Source: GWF2-38-69 sp965228125 (GTDB lineage Bacteria > Verrucomicrobiota > Lentisphaeria > Victivallales > GWF2-38-69). Taken from it: 64,000 nt of DNA. The DNA is taken from NCBI GenBank assembly GCA_965228125.1, contig OZ245791.1, positions 558,001 to 622,000 of the forward strand. The letters run 5' to 3'. Shown here in pieces: positions 1 to 8,842 of this stretch; the stretch's first letter is position 1; the number at the start of each line of letters is the position of its first letter. The notes beneath the pieces were generated by a model. It searched no databases. It had not been told where the DNA came from and saw only the letters and a program-made list of their open reading frames with translations. Made by a program: the position numbers and the translations under genes.

Positions 1-220
1 TTTTATTTTTTTAATAACCCATTACATAACTAATAAAACTTAATTAACAGGACTTTATGAAACATTATGCATAATTAAGCGTATTATAATGTAATTTATC
101 ATAAATAGGAATAACTATGAAATACAAAATGCTCATTAGGTGCTATCGATTTTCCTTATACCATAAGACCTATCATTCTTAGCAAATCATTGTATCCCTG
201 GCTTTTCCTCTGAGCTATAA
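1..220. repeat. Duplicated GH13 upstream region at the left edge
   Basis: No gene is visible here. Bases 15-26 and about 118-160 resemble 4250-4262 and 4303-4346, the region just upstream of the GH13 gene, at roughly 80 per cent by eye over the second block. In the GH13 copy the repeat starts about 26 bases upstream of the start codon. By analogy a second, paralogous gene on the minus strand may begin just outside the left edge of the window. The IS5-like element starts right after this block, so it has inserted between the two copies. Confidence 0.5.
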
Positions 221-1735
221 TAGTCGATCTTGAAAAACCCCGTTTTTTCTTGATTCACCTAAAAATTATAAGCACCATTGGAGGCAAAAGTTAGTCTCCG
301 ATAGCATTTTTCATCTGCCCAAAATGCAAAAACAGCCGTTTTTGGGACGAAAACAAAAAATAGGGCTATTGCCCTGAGTAATTTTCTGAAGTTAAACCCG
401 CAAGCCGATAGGATTGCATTTAACTTGTCGCCAAGTTTGCCTTTTAATCTGTTGCAGTCCATTCTGTTATCCTGTTTTACATGACCAATTATAGGTTCGA
501 TGGCTGAACGGCGTTTCCACCATCTTCTGATTGCTTTTGGGATCTTCTTACGGTATCTGTTTACAATATTGATCGTACAAGTTCCATCATATCCATGTCC
601 TTTGTAGCCCATGTCGCAAGTTCCCTGCTCAGGAACAATCCCTGTTATCCTTTTAACTTGTTCAAGGTTGTCTTTTAGCGTATGCCCATCGTATGGATTA
701 CCATGAAAAGCCATTGCTCCGAGTATCCAGTTGGATTGAGCACTCGTAACAAAGCCTACCTTGCAGCCAAATTCATATTTCTTGTGAGCCTTGCCTTTGC
801 TGATGCACTCAACCTCTGGTTCATGAATTGAGTAAATCTTGTTCTTGCTTTGTCTTTCCTGAGTCAGAACTTTGTCTGATAAGGCCAAAAGGTTATCCAT
901 TTTAGGATTAGATTTTTGCATTTTTCTTCTGATGTCTCTTGCTACCCTGCCAAGGTAAACCTTGAGCTTTTTACTCTGCTTTTTAGCTTTCTTCATCTGA
1001 TTGGCGTGAGCATGCGAACTTTGTTTATGCAGAGCCTTCTTGGCAACTCTTTCATACGACTGTCTTAAGTCTATTCCGATACTATTTGCTTCCTTTACAA
1101 GCTTTTCCCTCAGCCTGTCATAAAGTCTTGAATCTGTGGGGAACCTGACATTCTTTTCCTGTACTGTCGTATCAACATTTACTTTCTTGAATTCAGATAG
1201 CTTGATAAACCCAAGCCTTACTGCTGCTGAAAGGATTTCCTTGAAAAGTTCCTCAAGCCCTTCTTCTCCTATGCGTTTCCTCCAGTTGGTCATGTTAGAT
1301 GAATCAAACGGTATTTCGTGCTCGAAAAATACTCCTCCTGTAAAATACTGCCAGTAGGGATTTTCCAGCCACGCAGCAAGAAGAGCTCCATCTCCAAGGT
1401 TGTAAGCGTTCTTCAAATAAAGAAGCCCTGCTATCATTCTTACTGGCAATGCAGGCCTGCCGTTATTCGAACAAAACAGTGGTGAAATCTTATTCTCAAT
1501 CGCTTCCCAGTTGATAGAATTTGCCAGCGTTACAAGCGAATGCTTAGTATCCACTACATCTCTTAACATTACTTTAAACAAATCCCCCTGATTCTTCTCG
1601 TTATCTGATATTTTCTTCGGCAACATTTGCAAGATTCCTTTTGCTTTTATCATCTTTTCTTGCAATAATATACAACTTATATCAAATATATCTATATGAT
1701 AGCTAAATATTTAAGTGCTTTTTCAAGATCGACTA
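221..1735. mobile_element. IS5-like insertion sequence
   Basis: The element is bounded by a perfect 17-bp inverted repeat, tagtcgatcttgaaaaa at 221-237 and its complement at 1719-1735. Both ends are flanked by TAA (218-220 and 1736-1738), a plausible 3-bp target duplication, although the local sequence is partly palindromic. It contains a single intact transposase gene, so it looks like a complete and recent insertion of about 1.5 kb. The family call rests on the transposase and on this structure. Confidence 0.85.
259..1665 (-). CDS. IS5/IS4-type DDE transposase
   Basis: This is a 468-aa transposase that cuts and inserts its own element. The N-terminal part (residues about 30-130) is the DUF772-type domain typical of IS5-group enzymes, with the GRPALPVRMIAGLLYLK signature. 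The DDE core follows: VDTTVQEKNVRFPTD carries the first Asp, CDMGYKGHGYDG the second, and the RRSAIEPIIGHVKQDNRM segment the catalytic Glu. A basic linker around residues 205-260 separates the first two. It is full length and uninterrupted, so it may be active. Which IS5 subgroup it belongs to I cannot say. Confidence 0.9.
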   Translation of the reverse strand: MQEKMIKAKGILQMLPKKISDNEKNQGDLFKVMLRDVVDTKHSLVTLANSINWEAIENKISPLFCSNNGRPALPVRMIAGLLYLKNAYNLGDGALLAAWLENPYWQYFTGGVFFEHEIPFDSSNMTNWRKRIGEEGLEELFKEILSAAVRLGFIKLSEFKKVNVDTTVQEKNVRFPTDSRLYDRLREKLVKEANSIGIDLRQSYERVAKKALHKQSSHAHANQMKKAKKQSKKLKVYLGRVARDIRRKMQKSNPKMDNLLALSDKVLTQERQSKNKIYSIHEPEVECISKGKAHKKYEFGCKVGFVTSAQSNWILGAMAFHGNPYDGHTLKDNLEQVKRITGIVPEQGTCDMGYKGHGYDGTCTINIVNRYRKKIPKAIRRWWKRRSAIEPIIGHVKQDNRMDCNRLKGKLGDKLNAILSACGFNFRKLLRAIALFFVFVPKTAVFAFWADEKCYRRLTFASNGAYNF

Positions 1736-1906
1736 TAATAAAAAAGTCCATTTATACATTCACTAACACTCTTGGTATCATCATATTGCGCTAACAATAA
1801 TATAGCATAATCCTGTTCATTGTTTCCCAATTTTTAAAGTATTTTATATGTTTGCCAAGGGGGGGGGTGGATAGGTCCTCGCTTTGACCACGCAGTTCAT
1901 TTATAT

Positions 1907-1938
1907 AAAAAAAAAGCGCAGACTTTTAAAGTCCGCGC
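1907..1938 (-). terminator. Rho-independent terminator of the GH13 gene
   Basis: On the minus strand a GCGC-GGACTTT stem pairs with AAAGTC-GCGC at 1916-1938 and is followed by a run of nine T (1915-1907). It lies 22 bases after the GH13 stop codon, so it should end that transcript before the IS. Confidence 0.85.
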
Positions 1939-1959
1939 CTTTCTATTTAGGTGGTTCTA

Positions 1960-4224
1960 TTATAGAGGATTAGCTACAGGTTTAGTAGGATTAGCCATAT
2001 TGGCCAGAACTGTGACAGAAGTTCCGCAGCACAATACATTACCTTCCTGATTGAAAACTGTTCCTACAGCAGGATATTGCCCGGCCTGCAATGCAATTCC
2101 CGTGTCATTGATATTTGTAAGAAGCATCCAGCTCCCCGATGGGATTTTATAACTATAATCTGTATTACAGTTATATATTACTGTGAACTGATTACCTGAA
2201 TTATCATTTAAAATCCCAACCAAGACACCATCCTGAGTATCGCTGTTAGAAGCATCATAGACTTTGCTATTATTAGAAATGTCAGTCCACGAGCCTTGAC
2301 TAAAAGCTGGGTTATTTTTACGAAGAGCAATCAACTTTTTATAATAGTTAAAGGCATTCAGATTTGTATTCTTGTTGCTCCAGCTTATCCAGTTGTCAGA
2401 CAAAGGACCATTATAGCTATTAGGATTTCCATTTTTACTCCTAAGGAACTCATCGCCTTCGTAGATAAATGGAACTCCCTGAGAAGTCATTAGAATACCT
2501 AATGAGAACATATCGATCTGTTGTAAGTACTGATTTGACCAAGACTCGGATTGACCGTTATAATAGGCTTCCTGAGCGCTAATTTTGTCCCAAAGGCAAA
2601 GCCCATCGTGACAGCTAACATAGTTTATCGCTTCAAAAGGCATGTTTGCATAAGAAGTTACAGAATTACCAGAATTATTGGGAACTGCTAGCGGAACAGA
2701 ATTCGTGGTTGCGGTACTGGCAGTCCTTATCGAACCATTAAAACCTGCTTCCACGTTTCCCATAACAGCTGCCCATTCATTACTATTAGACACCTCATTA
2801 AATATGTATCCACCGAATGTATTATTATCTGAGCTAGGCCCTTTTTGTGACTGGCCAATGAGAGCACATCTATATGGGCCGTTGAAACAGCCTGCACCTG
2901 GAGTAAGAGTTGTTCCATTCATATATTCTGTGCAGGAGATATTGGCTTCACTGCATCCATCATCATATGGTTCACCACCTGGAGACCACCAAGGTTCTCC
3001 GTAATATATATAGTTCTGATTTGGATTAAGTCCGTTCAGGTATTGAACCCATTGGCTTACGACTGTATCAGGGAATATATACATTTCATCAAATCTGTAA
3101 CCATCAATACCATATACGGTCATCCAGTAAGCCAGAGAATCGGCAACCATATTACTTACCATTGGATTTTTTACATCCACGGTATTACCGCATCCACTGT
3201 AGTCTGTCTGGCAACCATTACTCATGACATAATATGCATTTGACACCGGACTATTAGGAGTAAAAACCGAAGAACTATAAGTATGGTTGAAAACTACATC
3301 CATAACGACTCTAAGTCCGTTTTTATGGAAAGCATTAATCATATTCTGGACTTCACTAATACGATTAGTATACTGATCAAGCGGATACATTGAGAACTGA
3401 GCCTGAGGAACATTGTAATCCAAAGGATTATAGCCCCAATTGTATGAATATCCTGAAAAATCATATGTGTACATCGGCATTATCTGTACATGTGTTATCC
3501 CTAAGTCAACTAGGTTTTGGAGCCCTGTAGTTTGACCGTTGTTAGTACCGCTTTGAACTAATCCAGCAAAAGTTCCCGGGTTTGTAACTCCTACTCCAGG
3601 ATTATCAGTAGAAGTATTATTGCTGGTATAATCTACTACATTCAGTTCATAGACTATAGCATCGGTAAGTTGAGCCAAAGCTGGGCGTTTATTATTAAAT
3701 TCTGCCAGAGTTTCAAACTTATACTTTGGGTTGTTAAAATCTATTACTACGTTAGTTGCCGGACCAGTACAAGCGGGAGTAGGGTTCGGCGCTGTAGCAG
3801 GAGTAGCATATTGTGACTCAAGTACTGACGGGGTATCTGTAGTCATTCCTGTAGTCATTTTTGCATATGGATCACGGACTACTGTGCCATTGAACGTAAA
3901 GTAATATTGGCAACCGTCAAGGTTTTGAGAAATTGTAGTTGAATAAACATTTGTATATGGATTTATACTATTATCGCTAAATGTTGACAATGGAGATAAC
4001 GGACACTCTGTAAAACTTTCTTGTCCGGGATACTGTACCCAAACGCTTGCCGGTGCAATATTGTCCGGGTTCCAGATAGAAAATCTTGTACCTGTTGCAT
4101 CTTGGGAAGTCCCATTAGCGTAAAGTACTGTTGCACCCAGCGTATCATACGCCGCATAAGATGCCACTGAGTAGAATAATAGTACCCACGCAGCAAAAAT
4201 TAGTTGTAACCTTTTCATTTGCAC
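1960..4224 (-). CDS. Secreted GH13 pullulanase-type glycoside hydrolase
   Basis: A 754-aa exported enzyme that should cleave alpha-1,6 or alpha-1,4 bonds in starch- or glycogen-like glucans. Residues 1-24 form a signal peptide ending in SYA-A. An N-terminal beta domain of CBM48 type (about 28-125) precedes the TIM barrel. The four GH13 signatures are present: DVVFNH, GYRFDEM with the nucleophile Asp, YYGEPWW with the general acid Glu, and VSCHDGLCLWDK with the third acid. GEPWW and HDx-x-LWDK are characteristic of type I pullulanases. Region IV has HDG where most relatives have HDN. The start codon follows a good AGGAG site. A divergent LysR gene lies 420 bases upstream and may control it. 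Isoamylase is the alternative call. Confidence 0.85.
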   Translation of the reverse strand: MQMKRLQLIFAAWVLLFYSVASYAAYDTLGATVLYANGTSQDATGTRFSIWNPDNIAPASVWVQYPGQESFTECPLSPLSTFSDNSINPYTNVYSTTISQNLDGCQYYFTFNGTVVRDPYAKMTTGMTTDTPSVLESQYATPATAPNPTPACTGPATNVVIDFNNPKYKFETLAEFNNKRPALAQLTDAIVYELNVVDYTSNNTSTDNPGVGVTNPGTFAGLVQSGTNNGQTTGLQNLVDLGITHVQIMPMYTYDFSGYSYNWGYNPLDYNVPQAQFSMYPLDQYTNRISEVQNMINAFHKNGLRVVMDVVFNHTYSSSVFTPNSPVSNAYYVMSNGCQTDYSGCGNTVDVKNPMVSNMVADSLAYWMTVYGIDGYRFDEMYIFPDTVVSQWVQYLNGLNPNQNYIYYGEPWWSPGGEPYDDGCSEANISCTEYMNGTTLTPGAGCFNGPYRCALIGQSQKGPSSDNNTFGGYIFNEVSNSNEWAAVMGNVEAGFNGSIRTASTATTNSVPLAVPNNSGNSVTSYANMPFEAINYVSCHDGLCLWDKISAQEAYYNGQSESWSNQYLQQIDMFSLGILMTSQGVPFIYEGDEFLRSKNGNPNSYNGPLSDNWISWSNKNTNLNAFNYYKKLIALRKNNPAFSQGSWTDISNNSKVYDASNSDTQDGVLVGILNDNSGNQFTVIYNCNTDYSYKIPSGSWMLLTNINDTGIALQAGQYPAVGTVFNQEGNVLCCGTSVTVLANMANPTKPVANPL

Positions 4225-4644
4225 TCCTTTTAGTGATTTAATCTTTAATTACCCATTACATTATAGTGTATCATAGTAAATCTAGCATGAATTAAAAGAA
4301 CTGTGAAATACAAAATTCTTATTAAATGCTATCGAATTCTTTCATATACAAGCAGATTGTCTAGCGTTCAAGAAATAAGCTCAAATACATCCCCAATTAG
4401 ACTTAGCAAGTTCAAATTGTCGATAAAGGAACTCACATGTGTTATTTCTGCCAATAACAGCTTCAACCGTAGAAAGATATTTTATCAACAAAGATTGCTT
4501 TAATATTAAGCCTTTTCCTGAATCAACCTGAAATGCTATTCTAAAGCTATATGGTAAACATTTATAAATTTTCAGCTATTGCAAAAAACTACTTTCTGTA
4601 ATAGTATGAATTATCAGCTTCTTCATGATAAAAAAAGGATTAGT
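4225..4644. promoter_or_regulatory. Divergent intergenic region between GH13 and LysR genes
   Basis: A 420-base AT-rich spacer between two divergent genes, the usual place for a LysR operator. Bases 4250-4346 repeat the sequence at 15-160, which suggests a shared regulatory element. I cannot place the promoter boxes with confidence. Confidence 0.4.
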
Positions 4645-5589
4645 ATGAAACAAGTGAACCTATCAAATATAAATGCTAATTTTTTAAAAGTTCTGGATCT
4701 GCTTCTAGAAGAAAGAAATACAACGGTTGTAGCTGAAAAATTAAGGACGTCGCAATCTGCCATTAGCTACACTCTAAAACAAATCAGAAATATTTTTGAT
4801 GATGATATTTTGATTAAACAGAGTTTTAATAATAAAATGGCTATTACTCCTCTTGGGAAAAACCTTATAGGGCCAGTAAGAAACGCAGTCATGCAAATGG
4901 AAAATGTTGTCCGTTTGCGAGGATTCGATCCAAAAACATCCACTAGGAAATTCAAGATATCCGTTGGAGAATACTGCCTTGTCCACTTTATCCCTGAACT
5001 CTATGCAAAAATAAAAGAAATTGCGCCTAATGTATATTTTGAAATACATGAACTGAATTACTCCATGATAAGAGAACAAATGGAGATGAATGAATTTGAT
5101 TTTGCGTTAGGATTATTACCTCAGGCACCACCATCAGATAGCATACATTATTCTCTGCTTTTTAAAGAAAGAAGATTTTGCGTTGTCAGCAAAAAACACC
5201 CTGCTTTAAATTGCGGAAGAGACCTTACATTAGAAGAATATAATAAATACCCGCATGCCTTTGTAAGAACACCAAAAGATGTTCATTTAGATTCTATTGA
5301 AAACTATACAAAAGAAAATAAGAGGAGTCATCTGAGTATTCATTCAACGTACAGTGCTATAAATCTGATTGCTGACACTGACTTGATAGCCTTTCTGTCA
5401 AAATTAGACTTTACCTATTGGAGCAAAATTTATCCTCTGGATTATTTAAAGCCAACCTTTGTGGATTATACAGTAAATATCTCACTATGCCAAAACAAAG
5501 TATCTTTACAGGACAAGGCTATAACCTGGATGATAGATAATCTTAGAAAAATCATATCCCAAAAAACAAAACACAACTACTGGGAGTAG
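4645..5589 (+). CDS. LysR-type transcriptional regulator
   Basis: A 314-aa DNA-binding regulator. The N-terminal winged helix-turn-helix (about residues 5-65) has the LysR pattern: LLLEERNTTVVAEKLRTSQSAISYTLKQIR, then FDDDILIKQ and TPLGKNL. The C-terminal two-lobed effector domain runs from about residue 90. The ATG at 4645 is preferred over the upstream one at 4579 because AAAAAAGGAT precedes it and the HTH starts at the right distance. It is divergent from the GH13 gene, so control of carbohydrate use is a reasonable inference, but the ligand is unknown. Confidence 0.9.
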   Translation: MKQVNLSNINANFLKVLDLLLEERNTTVVAEKLRTSQSAISYTLKQIRNIFDDDILIKQSFNNKMAITPLGKNLIGPVRNAVMQMENVVRLRGFDPKTSTRKFKISVGEYCLVHFIPELYAKIKEIAPNVYFEIHELNYSMIREQMEMNEFDFALGLLPQAPPSDSIHYSLLFKERRFCVVSKKHPALNCGRDLTLEEYNKYPHAFVRTPKDVHLDSIENYTKENKRSHLSIHSTYSAINLIADTDLIAFLSKLDFTYWSKIYPLDYLKPTFVDYTVNISLCQNKVSLQDKAITWMIDNLRKIISQKTKHNYWE

Positions 5590-5740
5590 AAAATTACCTC
5601 CTCCTTCTACATGAAGAAAACAACCAACTACCTTTGTCTTAAATTATGAAGAATTATTCGCTTCTCCCTATATATAAATGTATCAAAAGGTTACTTGAAA
5701 CAACTCAAGTGACTTAATAATTTTTTAGTAGGAGTCTCTT

Positions 5741-6241
5741 ATGGCAAAAACTAACCTCAAAGGCAACGCAATAAATACAATCGGTGAACTCCCCGCGCTT
5801 GGAACAGCAGCTCCAGATTTCATTCTTACTAAAAATGACCTAGCTGATGTGAGCATAAAGGATTTCAAAGGAAGCACAATAGTTCTAAATATTTTTCCTA
5901 GCATTGACACTCCTGTCTGCGCCACGTCTGTCAGAAAATTCAACGAAAGAGCTGCAAAACTAAATAACATCGCAGTGTTGTGCATCTCCAAAGATCTTCC
6001 ATTTGCACAAGGCCGTTTCTGCGGAGCAGAAGGTATTAAGAATGTTACTACTCTTTCGGAACTACGAAACTGTGATTTCGGCAAAAACTACGGCGTGAGA
6101 ATTGTTGATGGCCCGCTTGCGGGTCTTTTTGCAAGATCTATAGTAGTAATAGATTCTAACGGCAAAATCGCTTACACGCAACTCGTCTCTGAAATCACAG
6201 AAGAGGCTGACTACGATAAGGCCATTGCCTCATTAAAGTAA
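5741..6241 (+). CDS. tpx: Thiol peroxidase Tpx
   Basis: A 166-aa atypical 2-Cys peroxiredoxin that reduces hydroperoxides using thioredoxin. The peroxidatic Cys lies in PSIDTPVCATSVRKFN and the resolving Cys in RFCGAEGI, both hallmark Tpx motifs. The length matches the family. A GTAGGAGT ribosome site precedes the ATG. It is a single-gene unit just outside the island, on the chromosomal side, and is a normal stress gene rather than cargo. Confidence 0.95.
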   Translation: MAKTNLKGNAINTIGELPALGTAAPDFILTKNDLADVSIKDFKGSTIVLNIFPSIDTPVCATSVRKFNERAAKLNNIAVLCISKDLPFAQGRFCGAEGIKNVTTLSELRNCDFGKNYGVRIVDGPLAGLFARSIVVIDSNGKIAYTQLVSEITEEADYDKAIASLK

Positions 6242-6472
6242 GCTACAATTATAGGTCAAATTGACTTGATATAGAGTCACCCTGCCATAATAGTTGCAAA
6301 GTGGGCTGATGAAATAAATCCTTGATGGCAACGCAGTATTTTTAACCACTTAATTTACTATTCTGAGTATGGGCGTGCCTTTCTTTATTATAATTTTTGC
6401 TCGCAATACACCTCATGCAGATAAACACAAACACCGACGATATAAGGTTCTCATCAAACTTACTTCTGCGTT

Positions 6473-6694
6473 CTATAGTACCCAACAACCAGCAGTTGTA
6501 GGTTTAAACCCTTCAAAAATACGAAAAAGCCTTTCACCAGCTAGTTCAATATTATCTCTGTATTTTAATCCGTACATAAAATCTCTGCTGATATCTGCTC
6601 TTAGTGGAATAAACTCATTTCTTTTATCCCAAGTACTCCATCTAATTCTTTTTCCTTTCACCTGTTCAAAAAATTCTTGCTTCGTGTTTGTCAT
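6473..6694 (-). CDS. Small hypothetical protein, 73 aa
   Basis: I do not recognise this protein. It begins MTNTKQEFFEQVKGKRIRW and has a charged, helical N-terminus with no signal peptide or membrane segment. A GCGAGGAAATT ribosome binding site stands at good distance before the ATG, which makes translation likely. It sits alone between tpx and the left attachment repeat, on the chromosomal side of the island. Confidence 0.45.
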   Translation of the reverse strand: MTNTKQEFFEQVKGKRIRWSTWDKRNEFIPLRADISRDFMYGLKYRDNIELAGERLFRIFEGFKPTTAGCWVL

Positions 6695-7075
6695 AATTTC
6701 CTCGCTTGTTATCCTTAATATATAGCTGCGGCAAACTAATATAGCATTAAAGAAATTTCTTACTATCTTTAAGGAAGATTATTATCTAATTGATTATAAA
6801 TACTTTAAATTATTTTTATGTTTTTTAGCACATATTTAGTGATAAAAATTTTGGCTCTTTGCTGTCCCAGCATACCCTTTCTCCGCAAGCGTTAATTACT
6901 TAAATAAAACAATCCCTCTACGCTGTTCTGCTTCTCAGGGAGACAATGATAGTTCTTATATCAGCCTCAACAAGCTTTGTGCCGAGTTTGTGCCTTGTTT
7001 GTGCGATATATCACGATAAATGATAGTAATTTACAGTTAAATAAAATCTCATTTTGAGGCTAATGATTGAAAAAT
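6695..7075. other. Intergenic, no gene seen
   Basis: About 380 bases of AT-rich sequence between the small gene and the left attachment repeat. I see no ORF with a ribosome site and no RNA gene. Before the island inserted this stretch would have lain directly downstream of ssrA. Confidence 0.4.
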
Positions 7076-7090
7076 ATGGTGGAGGCGGGG
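7076..7090. repeat. Distal attachment site of the ssrA island
   Basis: The 15-bp sequence atggtggaggcgggg is identical to 37629-37643, the 3' end of the tmRNA gene including its encoded CCA. This is the distal copy left by site-specific insertion into ssrA. It is not followed by the rest of a T-arm, so it is not part of a second tmRNA. Confidence 0.85.
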
Positions 7091-7641
7091 TGAGCTTCGC
7101 TATTTTTTTGATTGAGTGTAAATTTCATAAATTTAAACATTGCTAGCCTCAAAAATATCGGATTTGGCTAAAGTTATGAGAAAAATATAAGCTCTCAAAA
7201 ATGGCACTTCTTGGTACTTTCAACCCTATAAACGGTACTAAATGGTACTCTTTTCTAAGCCCATAAAATGAGTCTAATATACTAATCGATAATTAATATT
7301 AGCTGACTTTTGAAATATTTCTACAGTGTTACTGACAAGTTATCTCAATACTGTCACTGTAGTTGCATTTTTTTGGCACTATCCATATTAGAGATATGGA
7401 TCAAAAATAAACCGTTTTAAAATTAGTTTTTCAAAGATTGACTAGATATTATCATTTATAGGCCTAGAAAGCCTTATCTGTATAACACTGTTGTTTAGTG
7501 TCTTATAATTATATTGCGAACAAATCTCTTGTCACACTATTTGAAGAAGAGCCATTTTAAATGGTGGCGCCTATATTGACTCTATACTGATATTGGTTAC
7601 AATTTAAAAAGTTATGAATTTTATAAAGGGATGATTGAGTT
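7091..7641. promoter_or_regulatory. Left-end non-coding region of the island with GGTACT repeats
   Basis: No gene is seen in these 550 bases. Three GGTACT motifs lie at 7213, 7234 and 7244. Matching cGGTAC motifs lie at 37589 and 37599 beside the other attachment site. Short repeats near both ends are typical arm-type binding sites for a tyrosine integrase or its excisionase; this role is inferred. Confidence 0.35.
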
Positions 7642-8772
7642 ATGAAAAAAACTGGAATTTTATTTGTGTTAATGTTCATATGTTCTGTTTTACTTTTATC
7701 TAATCTATTTTCTGCTGAAAAAGAAAATATCATATACATCCATGATGGCTCTATTGATGACACTTTATTTCCTATGTTTGTAAGCACAATGGATAATGTA
7801 GAGGTTAAAGGAATAGTAATACTTGATGCTGATTGTTGGGCCGATACGGCTTGTATTGCGCAAAAAAAGTTAAATAAAACTATAGGGTATGGCGACATAC
7901 CTGTAGCAGTCAGTAATGCTGTGGCAGTCCATCCTTTTCCAGATTCTTATAGAAATGACTGTATAGCTCTTAATCTACTGCCGATAATTAATAGTCCCGA
8001 AGATAACACAGATCAGACCCTTCAGAATGTAAGAAACTCTGCTGACAAAAAAGATGATACAGAAGATCAGGGCGAAAATCTTATGGTTAATATTTTAAAG
8101 AATTCTGAAGATGGAAGTGTAACTATCTGTTTGTTATGTGCTTCAACCCCTGTAGCTAATCTGTTGAAAAAGCATCCTGAGTTAGAGGTGAAATTAAAAA
8201 AGATTGTATGGATGGGAGGATCAGTATCTCCTGAGGGGGGAAATGTCTTTACTGATAAATTATACTATTGTGAATGGGATATGTACTGGGATCCGATGTC
8301 TGCTAACTGGCTGCTGAATAATACTAAAGTGCCAATAATACTTTTCCCATTGGAAATTACTAATGAATTACCTTTATACTGGTATACAGGCACAAATGAA
8401 ATTGACCCTGCTGCCAGAAAATTTATTAAAAATCTGGCAGAGAATTATAATGAGTCTTTATACTGCGCAATAGCTCATGACGGTTATAATATTGTAATTA
8501 CGGAAAACGGAGTGTTTTATTGTTTATGGTCAACGATAACGGCATGTTATTTTTCTCACCCTGAATACTTCCATATTCAGGAATTTAATGTTGGAGTAGT
8601 GGATAATTGTAAAGGCAAGGATGGCTTGCAAAATCCTATGCCTGACGGCCATTTGTATATAAATAACAACGGTGGCAGAAAAATCTACGCAGCTACTAAA
8701 TTCTCTGAAAATGTTACTTCAAGTACCATATATGACTACATAGTAGGCCAGTATAAAAACGCGAAAAAGTAA
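7642..8772 (+). CDS. Exported nucleoside hydrolase-like protein
   Basis: A 376-aa protein with a signal peptide (residues 1-28, MKKTGILFVLMFICSVLLL) and the fold pattern of the inosine-uridine nucleoside hydrolase family: an early IHDGSIDDTLFPMF segment in place of the DxDxxxDD metal site, then VKGIVILDADCW, a central WMGGSV strand-turn and a C-terminal Asp-rich region. The first Asp pair is partly altered (DGSIDD), so catalysis may differ from classical enzymes. A GGGATGATTGAGTT site precedes the ATG. It is the first gene of the island, followed by an exported binding protein. Substrate unknown. Confidence 0.65.
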   Translation: MKKTGILFVLMFICSVLLLSNLFSAEKENIIYIHDGSIDDTLFPMFVSTMDNVEVKGIVILDADCWADTACIAQKKLNKTIGYGDIPVAVSNAVAVHPFPDSYRNDCIALNLLPIINSPEDNTDQTLQNVRNSADKKDDTEDQGENLMVNILKNSEDGSVTICLLCASTPVANLLKKHPELEVKLKKIVWMGGSVSPEGGNVFTDKLYYCEWDMYWDPMSANWLLNNTKVPIILFPLEITNELPLYWYTGTNEIDPAARKFIKNLAENYNESLYCAIAHDGYNIVITENGVFYCLWSTITACYFSHPEYFHIQEFNVGVVDNCKGKDGLQNPMPDGHLYINNNGGRKIYAATKFSENVTSSTIYDYIVGQYKNAKK

Positions 8773-8842
8773 TTTTATAGAAGTAAACAATATCTTACTA
8801 TCTGAAACAAGTAATTTGACAAAAATATGTGGAGGTGGTTTT

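Noticed and set aside
1859..1867. Run of G near the IS as a phase-variable tract
   Set aside because: It lies outside any gene or promoter I can identify, so no switching role can be argued.
6369..6725. 118-aa plus-strand ORF near the left attachment site
   Set aside because: It is the complement of the small 73-aa gene, which has a ribosome site; the plus frame has no family resemblance.
7076..7140. A second, truncated tmRNA gene
   Set aside because: Only 15 bases match the tmRNA 3' end and the T-arm does not continue, so it is an attachment site copy.
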